Shown here: piece by piece, positions 26,205-33,527 of the stretch
Numbering within the stretch: the stretch's first letter is position 1
Layout: each line of letters begins with the position of its first letter
NCBI RefSeq assembly: GCF_000269865.1
Contig: NZ_AKKV01000020.1
Location: 310,001 to 374,000, forward strand
Length of the DNA stretch: 64,000 nucleotides
Direction: 5' to 3'
From: Fictibacillus macauensis ZFHKF-1
GTDB lineage: Bacteria; Bacillota; Bacilli; Bacillales; Fictibacillaceae
Notes under the pieces: generated by a model
What the model saw: only the letters and a program-made list of their open reading frames with translations
Databases searched by the model: none
Told to the model about the DNA's origin: nothing
Translations under genes and position numbers: made by a program

Positions 26205-26355
26205 GCTTGTAAACCTGCCCGATATACTATTCCAATAATAAAGAGGTTAAGAACTTAACCGATTTTCAAAAAATACTGCATCAGGAGATGTGCCCCTGTA
26301 TCCCCATTCATAATGAGATTGTATGAATAGTGGCAAAAAACAAGCAGCTTGGCAG
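26205..26355 (-). pseudogene. Decayed fifth copy of the three-helix membrane protein gene
   Basis: Aligns by eye with the middle of paralogue B: TAAACCTGCCCGATATACTA here against TAAACCTGCCCAATATGCTA in B. The conserved DWYEW-FPDP region follows, in altered form (CATCAGGAGATGTGCCCCTG, CCCCATTCATAA). Frameshifts and point changes remove any open frame. No ribosome site or start is left. Confidence 0.7.
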
Positions 26356-26378
26356 TAAAATCTTTAAAATAATTCAAC

Positions 26379-26711
26379 TCAGATGATGTTCCATTCAATA
26401 TACTTAAGCACAGCATTTAGTAATTTATAAATGATCACAGCAAGAATTGTGTACATTGCTAAATACCCAATTAAATAAAACGGTCTCAAATACCATTTAC
26501 GTTTTTTCACTTTTAAACCTGCCCAATATGCTATTCCGAAAATAAGAGCAGTTAAGAAATTCACCGTTTTCTCAAAAAAATTCCTTGGATCAGGAAAAGT
26601 GCCCCATTCATACCAATCCATCATTATATTGTATATTAAAATAAGCAAAATAAAATATGAAGCTTGTGAACCTAATATGGTTAGTATACCGATTCTGATT
26701 AACTCTGTCAT
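26379..26711 (-). CDS. Three-helix membrane protein, paralogue B
   Basis: 110 aa. Same plan as paralogue A: helix 1 about 5-27, core MMDWYEWGTFPDPRNFFEKT, helix 2 about 50-66, basic KVKKRKWYLRP, helix 3 to the C-terminus AVLKYIEWNII. The start is ATG 26711 after AAAAGGAGAAATT; the frame runs on to 26936, but that part is the remnant of an IS3-type element. Diverged most from A and D, closest to C in its C-terminus (LKYIE). Function unknown. Confidence 0.72.
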   Translation of the reverse strand: MTELIRIGILTILGSQASYFILLILIYNIMMDWYEWGTFPDPRNFFEKTVNFLTALIFGIAYWAGLKVKKRKWYLRPFYLIGYLAMYTILAVIIYKLLNAVLKYIEWNII

Positions 26712-26741
26712 AATTTCTCCTTTTATTTTGCTAATAGGGTA

Positions 26742-26944
26742 TGTCAACACCAAATTAAACAACAATTTTAAGAGCTGCGTTTCGATAACTGACAGGACTT
26801 TGATACCCAAGGGCACTACGTAGACAGATGTTATTATACCAATTGAGATCATTAAAAACTTTAAGCTCCTGGTGGTTAAGGGAAAGGAAGCGATGTTTGA
26901 AAGCCACTCATATGTAAAAAGATGGTTTATTTCCAATGACTAAG
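26742..26944 (-). mobile_element. Internally deleted IS3-family element
   Basis: Minus-strand frame encodes the end of an IS3/IS150-type transposase: FKHRFLSLNHQELKVFNDL, then NWYNNICLRSALGYQSPVSY and a stop at 26755. The end TGTCAACACCAAATTAAAC resembles an IS3 terminal repeat, and the other end carries a similar GTCA..GGAAATAAAC. Both flanks read TAGGGTA (26735-26741 and 26945-26951), possibly including a target duplication. About 200 bp remain of an element normally near 1.2-1.5 kb. Confidence 0.65.
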
Positions 26945-26960
26945 TAGGGTAATTTTAAAT

Positions 26961-26975
26961 TGATAATTATTATCA
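26961..26975. promoter_or_regulatory. Perfect Fur-type box, orphan
   Basis: TGATAATTATTATCA matches the Bacillus 7-1-7 Fur consensus TGATAATNATTATCA exactly. No intact iron gene lies beside it; the nearest frames are IS debris. It may be what is left of a lost iron-regulated gene. Confidence 0.55.
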
Positions 26976-27439
26976 ACACTAGAACAGCTTATTCACTTTT
27001 AAACGTTCTTCGATTTACGAGCTATTACATGCCATTACTAATAATTAACTTTTTATCCATCTACATGTTATTATAAAAAGAAATCCTTGTAATGTTCTCC
27101 CTAACGGCATCATCCAGCTCATTCAGAGTATGTCTCGAAAAGGAAATGGTTATGTCAACGCCATCAAGGTATAAATGCTACTTTAAAAATGAAGACTCCT
27201 ACTTGAATAAAAATGTACAAAAACTGATTTAGAGGTGATTGATGTGTATCTAGAAATGATGGCAGCACTGAATATGAATCAAAAAGTTGAGAAGACTTAC
27301 CAAAAGGCAAACAAATAATGGAGCATTAAAAAATGTAGATCAAGAAAAGTAAAATAGTAGGAAATGTGGATCGCCGAAAACTGGATACATATTTAAATGC
27401 ATTTATTCCAAAGAGAACAAGAGAAAAAACTTCTATATA
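26976..27439. other. Gene-free degenerate stretch
   Basis: AT-rich sequence with many stops in all frames. Short protein-like pieces such as VYLEMMAALNMNQKVEKTY near 27243 hint at further decayed genes but cannot be named. No promoter or terminator of note. Confidence 0.4.
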
Positions 27440-27680
27440 CGTTTCGTTTTATAGAACGCGTCAAGAACATCTCAGGCTTCAGTGGAGTTGGAAAAACGCA
27501 CCTTGTCACATCCATTCGTATTGTCGCAGAGAAAAAAGCGGACAAGCGCCTATTTCATTAAGGTCACGATACAGAATTTGAAGAAGTCATGCTTAGATAG
27601 TCGGATTAAGCATTTTACAAACTACAAACTGTTGATTACAATCAAGGAAGTTTTCTTTACAATCTAAAAATTGGAAGTTT
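27440..27680 (+). pseudogene. Remnant of an IS21-type IstB ATPase gene
   Basis: Plus strand encodes SGFSGVGKTHLVTSIRIVAE, a Walker A in the IstB style (GxxGxGKTHLA). After a frame shift it continues as DSRIKHFTNYKLLITI, recalling the KYKLLIIDEIGY segment that follows in IstB. No start, no full domain. It is a fragment of an IS21-family helper gene. Confidence 0.6.
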
Positions 27681-27824
27681 TTTGTCTTGACATTTTTGAG
27701 AGTAGACAAGAACTAGCCAACGTACGGAATTACTATGACACCAAACTTTAATCATCCCCTAACAGTGACCTAATGAAATCACCTTGTCGACCTTCAATTT
27801 ATATATTTTTATCCTATGTGCATC

Positions 27825-28151
27825 TTATAATTGCTCGATATACTTAAGAACAATATTTATTAATTTATAAGTAATTGTCGCAAGAATAATAAATAAGATG
27901 AAATATCCTACTAAATATACACGCTTCATAAACCAATTACGCTTCTTTACTCTAAGTCCTGCCCAATAAGACAATCCAAATATTAGAGCAGTTAATATAT
28001 TGACCGTTTTTTCAAAGATATTCCTCGGATCAGGAAATGTACCCCATTCATACCAATCCATCATCAAATCATACAGTAGAATAATGACTATGAAATAAGC
28101 TGCTTGGGCACTTATAATCATATATAAGCCAAGTCTAATTAACTCTATCAC
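27825..28151 (-). CDS. Three-helix membrane protein, paralogue C
   Basis: 108 aa if started at GTG 28151 after AAGGAGTGGTT; a second GTG at 28157 is possible. Core MMDWYEWGTFPDPRNIFEKT, basic RVKKRNWFMKRVYLVGY identical to A and D, C-terminus IVLKYIEQL like B. It thus mixes features of both subgroups, as if the family recombines or C is intermediate. Three predicted helices. Function unknown. Confidence 0.72.
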   Translation of the reverse strand: MIELIRLGLYMIISAQAAYFIVIILLYDLMMDWYEWGTFPDPRNIFEKTVNILTALIFGLSYWAGLRVKKRNWFMKRVYLVGYFILFIILATITYKLINIVLKYIEQL

Positions 28152-28356
28152 AACCACTCCTTAAGTTAAATTGTTCATTATTTTCAAATTTAAAAACTCA
28201 CATCCCTATCCCAGACGTGTAGTTTATTACTAATTAAAAGAAACGCCATCAAACAATCTTTTATGCATACATCAATCCCGAATCGGTGCTTTTTATAAGT
28301 ATCCAAAAATTAAGGCTACAGTTCATAAAGGAGGATTGGCGCCTTTTTATTACTTC
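28152..28356. other. Spacer with half of the zwf terminator
   Basis: No gene. Bases 28327-28352 (AAAGGAGGATTGGCGCCTTT then a T run) repeat the loop, right arm and tail of the zwf terminator at about 25556-25580. The left arm is absent, so it cannot fold. This is the duplication edge. Confidence 0.65.
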
Positions 28357-28695
28357 TCATGACCAGCCAAATGTTCTTCCAAGAAATTTAACGAAAGAAT
28401 ATAAAATGTTATATACAATGGTTGCAAAAATAGTATACACACTTAAATAGCCCACTAAATACACACGTTTCATAAACCAGTTTCTCTTTTTCACTCTAAG
28501 TCCTGCCCAATAAGCAACGCCTATAAATGACGCCGTTACAACATTAACTGTTTTCTCAAAAATATTCTCTGGATCAGGAAATGTACTCCATTCATACCAG
28601 TCCATCATAGACTCGTAGACGAGAATCATTGCAGCAAAATAGGATGCTTGTGTTGTTAAAACAACGGTAATACCAATTCTGATTAACTCTACCAT
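28357..28695 (-). CDS. Three-helix membrane protein, paralogue D
   Basis: 112 aa, very close to paralogue A (same core MMDWYEWSTFPDPENIFEKT and same end FVKFLGRTFGWS); changes cluster in helix 1. Start ATG 28695 after AAAGGAGACGGT. It begins 10 bp after the 272-aa gene ends, so the two form an operon, and this is probably the ancestral arrangement. Predicted three membrane helices. Unrecognised family. Confidence 0.75.
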   Translation of the reverse strand: MVELIRIGITVVLTTQASYFAAMILVYESMMDWYEWSTFPDPENIFEKTVNVVTASFIGVAYWAGLRVKKRNWFMKRVYLVGYLSVYTIFATIVYNILYSFVKFLGRTFGWS

Positions 28696-28705
28696 ACCGT
28701 CTCCT

Positions 28706-29524
28706 TTATAATTCTTTAGCTAATTCTTTTATCAAATTCGATGAAAATAATCGAACCCCATACAAAATCTCATCCCATGTTTCCTCATGAGCTAAATGTA
28801 TTTTCACAGGTACTTCTTTTTCGTGTTCATATTCCGTTAACCAGACGCCGTTCGGGGCATAAAAGAAATAAGCGCCATTCAGAAGTTGCAATTGTCCCCC
28901 TTCATCGTATGAAAGAACACATATACTTTCTCTTGCATGATAATTGGTATGTAAGTCAACCATGAATTTTTCAAATGACATTTTTTCTAAGGATGTGCCA
29001 GTAAAACTTTTCTCTACTTTTTTTTGTTTTTTAGGGTTACAAATAAGGTCGAATTCCTTGTCACTTAAATAAAATATAGCATCATACTCATTTTCGATAA
29101 AAGAATAGGCGTAAAACTCTTTTAGAACCTCAGGAATCTCTACTTCTGATATATAAGCAAAATTATGTATAATTTCATCGTCAATATACTGGTATAACCA
29201 TGTATCTTCTTTTACATAGCGTAGCACCAATGTCGCTTTTTTCCATTCATTCGTTGCGCGGATCATGTAACGATAATTGCTATACACTTTTAAAAAAGTC
29301 ATGATTTCTTCACTGATCGGATTTAACTCCTTTTTATGCTTCTCTTCATCCCAAATTCCCTTCATTCGGAGCTGATTGACGGTAGAATTAAAAATGGCTA
29401 CAAGCTCTCTTTCACCTTTAGGTTTAATGAAGTCATGAATCATAATACGTGATTCGTCATCAAATTCGGCTGTGCTTAATAAAACGCCTAATTCTTCACT
29501 TGTCATTGAAATAATAGTGTCCAT
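28706..29524 (-). CDS. Uncharacterised 272-aa soluble protein
   Basis: Not recognised with confidence. The N-terminus MDTIISMTSEELGVLLSTAEF is helical, followed by alternating strands and helices. The C-terminus ends in a helix (ILYGVRLFSSNLIKELAKEL). No signal peptide, membrane helix or catalytic motif. The general layout (N-terminal helix LSxEEL, mixed sheet, C-terminal helical end) recalls EspG-like chaperones of type VII secretion, but this is a weak resemblance. Start ATG 29524 after AAAAGGAGAAGGAT. Co-transcribed with the membrane paralogue D. A 50 bp stump of a second copy persists near 25.97 kb. Confidence 0.6.
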   Translation of the reverse strand: MDTIISMTSEELGVLLSTAEFDDESRIMIHDFIKPKGERELVAIFNSTVNQLRMKGIWDEEKHKKELNPISEEIMTFLKVYSNYRYMIRATNEWKKATLVLRYVKEDTWLYQYIDDEIIHNFAYISEVEIPEVLKEFYAYSFIENEYDAIFYLSDKEFDLICNPKKQKKVEKSFTGTSLEKMSFEKFMVDLHTNYHARESICVLSYDEGGQLQLLNGAYFFYAPNGVWLTEYEHEKEVPVKIHLAHEETWDEILYGVRLFSSNLIKELAKEL

Positions 29525-29832
29525 ATCCTTCTCCTTTTCAAACTAGATTTACTTCCACTAAAAGACCACATTCTTACCTCAACCACTATTCGAAGATTTC
29601 ACACGATTTCTTTAAAGTGAGAGTTAATTTCCTCACCTTTCATTACTAGCACTCATCAAACAGGGTTTGCATAGCTCTTCTCATATGTTAAAAAACTCAT
29701 TATTGTATGAGAAAATAAAATCCCATGTAAAACTTTACCTCTGTTTTATAGTATCATTTTCGAAAATCTTTCATGAATAGTGCTATGTATCCATCTTTCA
29801 ACGAATTTAGTGCTCTTTTTCTTTTCAATCCA
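29525..29832. other. Intergenic region upstream of the 272-aa gene
   Basis: AT-rich, no open frame of note. It should hold the promoter of the 272-aa gene on the minus strand; no convincing -35/-10 pair was picked out. Confidence 0.35.
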
Positions 29833-29879
29833 CAAAAAAAAAGGCTGTTGAGTTATTCTTTAACTCAACACCCTTTTCC
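29833..29879 (-). terminator. Terminator of the MFS gene
   Basis: TGTTGAGTTA pairs with TAACTCAACA; the nine-base A run to its left gives T on the minus strand. Ends 3 bp from the MFS stop codon. Confidence 0.85.
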
Positions 29880-29881
29880 AA

Positions 29882-31123
29882 CTAATGAACAGCGGGTTTA
29901 AATGCTTTTTTCGTCGTATCTGATTTCTCACTTTTTTCAGGCTTAATGGCAAAAAACGCTAAACATGCCGCTACGATACTAATTCCTGATGAAGTGTAAA
30001 AGACCATGGCGTGATCACCTTTCATAATGATGGCATAGATCGGTGGTCCAAGAGCAACACCAACAAAACGCATGGAACTATATAATGAGGTAATGGTGCC
30101 TCGTTCTTCTTTTTCAATGCCTTCTGTTATTAAAGCATCTAAGCACGGTAGGGCGGCACCGAGCCCCACTCCACTTATAAATAAAATCCCTAGTAAAAAA
30201 TACAACCCTTCCGTAAACGTAACCGAAACGAGCGAAATAGCTAGCAATAAAATACCGCTAAAAATGAGCCATTTCATGACTTGCTTATTTTGACCTATTT
30301 TCTTTCCGGCAATATAAGAAGAGAGCGATAATGCCACTAACGGAACAGCTAACACAAGCCCTTTCTTAATGCCATTAATGTGATAGCGCTCTTCCAGTGT
30401 TGTAGATAAATAAAATAACACACCAAAAAGCACAAACATGACAATACCACCGATAAAAAAGATGGCGAGTAACCAGCGCGTATTATTTTTAAAGGTCTTT
30501 TTAAAGTTACTAATAAACGTTTTAAACGGCGGCGGTTCTTTACTCTCTTTTTGTGGTGATTTTACTAAAAAGCCGACAAGAACGATAGAAATGGCACAAA
30601 AAATCGGAATAAACCAAAACGGTAAATGCCAAATCCACGTTGCCAATGCGGCCCCTATAATGGGACTCATCACTTTTCCAAACGTATTACTCGTTTCAAT
30701 TAAGCCGAGACCCGCACTCACTTCTTTTTCGTCTTTAAACATATCCCCTACTAATGGCATAACGACAGGGGCCGCTCCAGCTGAGCCAATTCCTTGCAGA
30801 AGACGGCCGACTAAAATAATGTAATAAGGATGCGCTAATTGCCAAGAAGCCCACCCCGTCACAAGGCCACCGATGCCGGCGATCACTAAACTTGGAATAA
30901 TGACTTTTTTTCGCCCGATGCGATCGGATAAATACCCTGCAATCGGAATTAATAAAATGGCAACGACTGAATAGACCGTAATAATCATCGATACGCGAAA
31001 CGCAGAAATATGCAATTCTTTTTCAATGGAAGGTAGCACGGGAATTAACATCGAATTCCCTAGCGTCATAACAAGAGGAATGGATGCAAGTGCAACCAAG
31101 TCCCATTTCTTTTTCGATTCCAT
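29882..31123 (-). CDS. MFS transporter, drug-efflux type
   Basis: 413 aa, 12 predicted membrane helices. Loop 2-3 signature GYLSDRIGRKKVIIPS, and the antiporter-type motif region GRLLQGIGSAGAAPVVMPLV in helix 5, typical of proton-coupled drug exporters of the DHA families. Central loop basic (KSPQKESKEPPPFKTF). The start is ATG 31123 after TTTGGAGGAGATT, not the upstream 31180. Divergent from patA. Similar to B. subtilis YqjV-like exporters by memory; substrate not deducible. Confidence 0.85.
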   Translation of the reverse strand: MESKKKWDLVALASIPLVMTLGNSMLIPVLPSIEKELHISAFRVSMIITVYSVVAILLIPIAGYLSDRIGRKKVIIPSLVIAGIGGLVTGWASWQLAHPYYIILVGRLLQGIGSAGAAPVVMPLVGDMFKDEKEVSAGLGLIETSNTFGKVMSPIIGAALATWIWHLPFWFIPIFCAISIVLVGFLVKSPQKESKEPPPFKTFISNFKKTFKNNTRWLLAIFFIGGIVMFVLFGVLFYLSTTLEERYHINGIKKGLVLAVPLVALSLSSYIAGKKIGQNKQVMKWLIFSGILLLAISLVSVTFTEGLYFLLGILFISGVGLGAALPCLDALITEGIEKEERGTITSLYSSMRFVGVALGPPIYAIIMKGDHAMVFYTSSGISIVAACLAFFAIKPEKSEKSDTTKKAFKPAVH

Positions 31124-31259
31124 AATCTCCTCCAAAAACGACAGTCTTTCTTTTAGTATGGAGATTACAGCGCAAGTCATACACGTAATTCACACTATTG
31201 ACTGTCATTCACAATAAAGCTACACTGAAACAACGTTTATAAAGAAAGGACGTAGCACT

Positions 31260-32426
31260 ATGGAACACTTAATCAATCCATTCGTAAAAAATATTCAAAT
31301 CTCAGGCATTCGAACCTTTTATAACTTAGTCAGTCAGTACCCAAATGCTATTTCTTTTACACTCGGTTTACCGGATTTCCCAACACCGAAGGGTATTAAA
31401 GACGCTGCCAAAAAAGCCATTGATGAAGATTATACTACCTATTCTCATAATGCTGGGTACTTGCCTTTGCGAGAAGCTGCTGCACAGTTTGTAGAGCGTA
31501 AATACCAATTAACGTATGACCCAGCGTCTGAAGTGATTGTCACCGTTGGCGCGAGTGAGGCAATCGATATTTCATTGCGCACTATTTTAGAAAGTGGTTG
31601 TGAAGTCATTCTTCCTGCCCCAGTTTATCCTGGATATGCACCGGTCATTGAGATGTGTGGCGCAACACCTGTGTATGTCGATACGACGCAGCATGAGTTT
31701 AAATTAACTGCTTCGCTCATTGAACAGCATCTTACGGAGAATACACGCGCTGTCATCTTACCCTACCCTTCCAATCCAACAGGGTGTGTGCTTACTGAGG
31801 AAGAGCTAGGAGCTATTGCGCAATTGCTTTCTTCCAAAGAAATCTTTGTCGTATCGGATGAAATTTACAGTGAATTAACCTATGAACAGCCTCATCGCTC
31901 CATCGCTTCTTTTCCTGGCATGCGTGATCGAACCATCGTTATAAATGGGTTATCGAAATCACATGCCATGACAGGCTGGCGTATTGGGTTATTATTTGCA
32001 CCTGCTGCCATTGCCCAACATCTTCTAAAGGTTCATCAATATAATGTCTCCTGCACTTCTACTGTTTCACAAATGGCCGCACTTGAAGCATTAACAACGG
32101 GCATTGATGATGCGCTTGTTATGCGCCACGAGTATCATCAACGACGCGATTATGTTGTGGGTCGTCTAAAAGATATGGGGCTACATGTTGAAAATCCTGG
32201 AGGCGCATTTTATGTCTTTGTGTCAATTGCTGACTATAACCTAACATCCCTTCAATTTGCTACCACGTTATTACAAGAACAAGAAGTAGCCGTTATTCCT
32301 GGCTCTGCGTTCTCTTCTTATGGCGAAGGCTTTATCCGCCTTTCTTATGCGGCTTCCTTTGAGCAATTACGCGAGGGGCTAGATCGCCTTCAGCAGTTTT
32401 TATCTCAACACAAAAAGAATAAATAA
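31260..32426 (+). CDS. patA: N-acetyl-L,L-diaminopimelate aminotransferase
   Basis: 388 aa class-I PLP aminotransferase. N-terminus MEHLINPFVKNIQISGIRTF and most of the length follow B. subtilis PatA. Active-site lysine in INGLSKSHAMTGWRIG; other blocks PYPSNPTGCVLTEEEL and VSDEIYSELTYE. In the acetylase branch of lysine/meso-DAP synthesis it converts N-acetyl-2-amino-6-oxopimelate. Start ATG 31260 after AAAGGACGTAGCACT. It thus makes lysine precursors while the 14-23 kb cluster degrades lysine. Confidence 0.9.
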   Translation: MEHLINPFVKNIQISGIRTFYNLVSQYPNAISFTLGLPDFPTPKGIKDAAKKAIDEDYTTYSHNAGYLPLREAAAQFVERKYQLTYDPASEVIVTVGASEAIDISLRTILESGCEVILPAPVYPGYAPVIEMCGATPVYVDTTQHEFKLTASLIEQHLTENTRAVILPYPSNPTGCVLTEEELGAIAQLLSSKEIFVVSDEIYSELTYEQPHRSIASFPGMRDRTIVINGLSKSHAMTGWRIGLLFAPAAIAQHLLKVHQYNVSCTSTVSQMAALEALTTGIDDALVMRHEYHQRRDYVVGRLKDMGLHVENPGGAFYVFVSIADYNLTSLQFATTLLQEQEVAVIPGSAFSSYGEGFIRLSYAASFEQLREGLDRLQQFLSQHKKNK

Positions 32427-32452
32427 AAAAAGGCCGAGGGGCCTTTTTTTTG
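32427..32452 (+). terminator. Terminator of patA
   Basis: AAAAAAAGGCC, short loop, GGCCTTTTTTTT. Confidence 0.85.
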
Positions 32453-32456
32453 CACT

Positions 32457-32492
32457 AAAAAAGACCCATTGTATGGCAATGCGTCCTTTTCC
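32457..32492 (-). terminator. Terminator of ypbS
   Basis: Minus strand GGACGCATTG, loop, CAATGGGTC then TTTTTT; one mismatch in the stem. 32 bp beyond the ypbS stop. Confidence 0.7.
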
Positions 32493-32523
32493 TACACCTT
32501 TTCTACTACATTTTTTAAATTTT

Positions 32524-32790
32524 TTATTTTTTTGAATTTACTTTATTAGCATAATCTTTAACCATCTCTACCGTTACATATTGGCGAGCTGGCACAATTC
32601 CTTTTTGCGCAAGAGCATTCATTTCTTTCGTAATCTTGTTAATATCCTCTACAGAAAAAAATTGTTCATTTTGACAAAGATGAAGCGCTTCTGCAATGGC
32701 TCGTTCGCGTTCTTGTTCCAATCCTACAAATTGGGAAACGATCTGATGTTGATTTTTTGAATGTTCACTAATCGCTTGATGGACACTCAC
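32524..32790 (-). CDS. ypbS: YpbS-like protein (DUF2533)
   Basis: 88 aa helical protein. VSVHQAISEHSKNQHQIVSQ and KGIVPARQYVTVEMVKDYAN resemble B. subtilis YpbS, which also neighbours dynA. The start is uncertain: GTG 32790 gives the family N-terminus (SVHQAISEHS) and follows AAAGGGTGAGGATT; GTG 32799 is 3 codons longer. Function unknown. Confidence 0.75.
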   Translation of the reverse strand: MSVHQAISEHSKNQHQIVSQFVGLEQERERAIAEALHLCQNEQFFSVEDINKITKEMNALAQKGIVPARQYVTVEMVKDYANKVNSKK

Positions 32791-32964
32791 AATCCTCACC
32801 CTTTCTTCTTTTTCTTCTATATTTCCAGTATAGCATCTTTTTGTAACTTTCTATTATTACAAATTTTTCAGAATTATTAATATATTTACAAATATAGGGC
32901 ATTTAGTTTACACTAAGATTTGACAGGATTTAAAAGAGATACAGTTAAAAAGGGGATGAAATCA

Positions 32965-33471
32965 TTGAAAAAACGAATGATGGGTTTAGCAGCTGTAGCA
33001 TTGCTTGCATTTAGTGTTGGTTGCCAAGACAAAGATAGCAAGTCAAGCGGCGATGAGAAAAAAGGCAGTGAAAAAGACGCAGTAGTTTCCTTTACAGCAG
33101 AGTTAGGAACAGCGATGAAAAAAAATCAAGAACCAATTAGCAATTACATAGGCGCAAAAAATCCTGAATTAAAAACACCAAAAGCTGACCTAGAAAAGCT
33201 GAAAAAAGAAGCTAAAGATGGTGCTGATCAAGCAGCTAAAGAAATTCCAGAAATGAAAATTCCTGGTGACGTGTCAAAAGAAAACAGCGACAAGCTAAAA
33301 GAAGCACTTGCTGATCTCGGTAAATTCTTTAAAACAGAAGGCGAGAACTTAGATGCTAAAGACGTTCAAGCTTCTGGCGATGCTTCATTCAAATCATTTA
33401 ACAGTAAAGTTGATGAAGTGAACAAGAAGCTAGGCTTAGCTACTGGCGATCTTCATGCTAACTTAAAATAA
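32965..33471 (+). CDS. Lysine-rich putative lipoprotein
   Basis: 168 aa. The start is TTG 32965 after AAAAGGGGATGAAATCA. Signal LKKRMMGLAAVALLAFSVGC gives a lipidation cysteine at 20; serine at -3 is unusual, since most lipoboxes have Leu there. The mature part is charged, very lysine/glutamate rich and helical, and starts with a flexible KDSKSSGDEKKGSEKD linker. No catalytic motif. Not recognised as a named family. Converges with dynA onto one terminator. Confidence 0.7.
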   Translation: MKKRMMGLAAVALLAFSVGCQDKDSKSSGDEKKGSEKDAVVSFTAELGTAMKKNQEPISNYIGAKNPELKTPKADLEKLKKEAKDGADQAAKEIPEMKIPGDVSKENSDKLKEALADLGKFFKTEGENLDAKDVQASGDASFKSFNSKVDEVNKKLGLATGDLHANLK

Positions 33472-33481
33472 CAGGAACGAA

Positions 33482-33525
33482 AAAAGAACGCTTTAGGAGT
33501 CATACTTTCCTAAAGCGTTCTTTGT
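33482..33525. terminator. Bidirectional terminator, lipoprotein / dynA
   Basis: AAAGAACGCTTTAGGA (33483-33498) pairs with TCCTAAAGCGTTCTTT (33508-33523): 16 perfect pairs with A and T runs on the two sides. Confidence 0.92.
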
Positions 33526-33527
33526 TT

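Noticed and set aside
26379-26936. A 185-aa version of paralogue B with a long N-terminal extension
   Set aside because: The extra 75 residues are read from the IS3 remnant in a different frame from the transposase; the ribosome site and family N-terminus place the start at 26711.
25937-27824. CRISPR array or prophage in the repetitive accessory region
   Set aside because: Repeats are whole-gene paralogues and IS relics, not short regular repeats with spacers; no phage structural or integrase gene is present.
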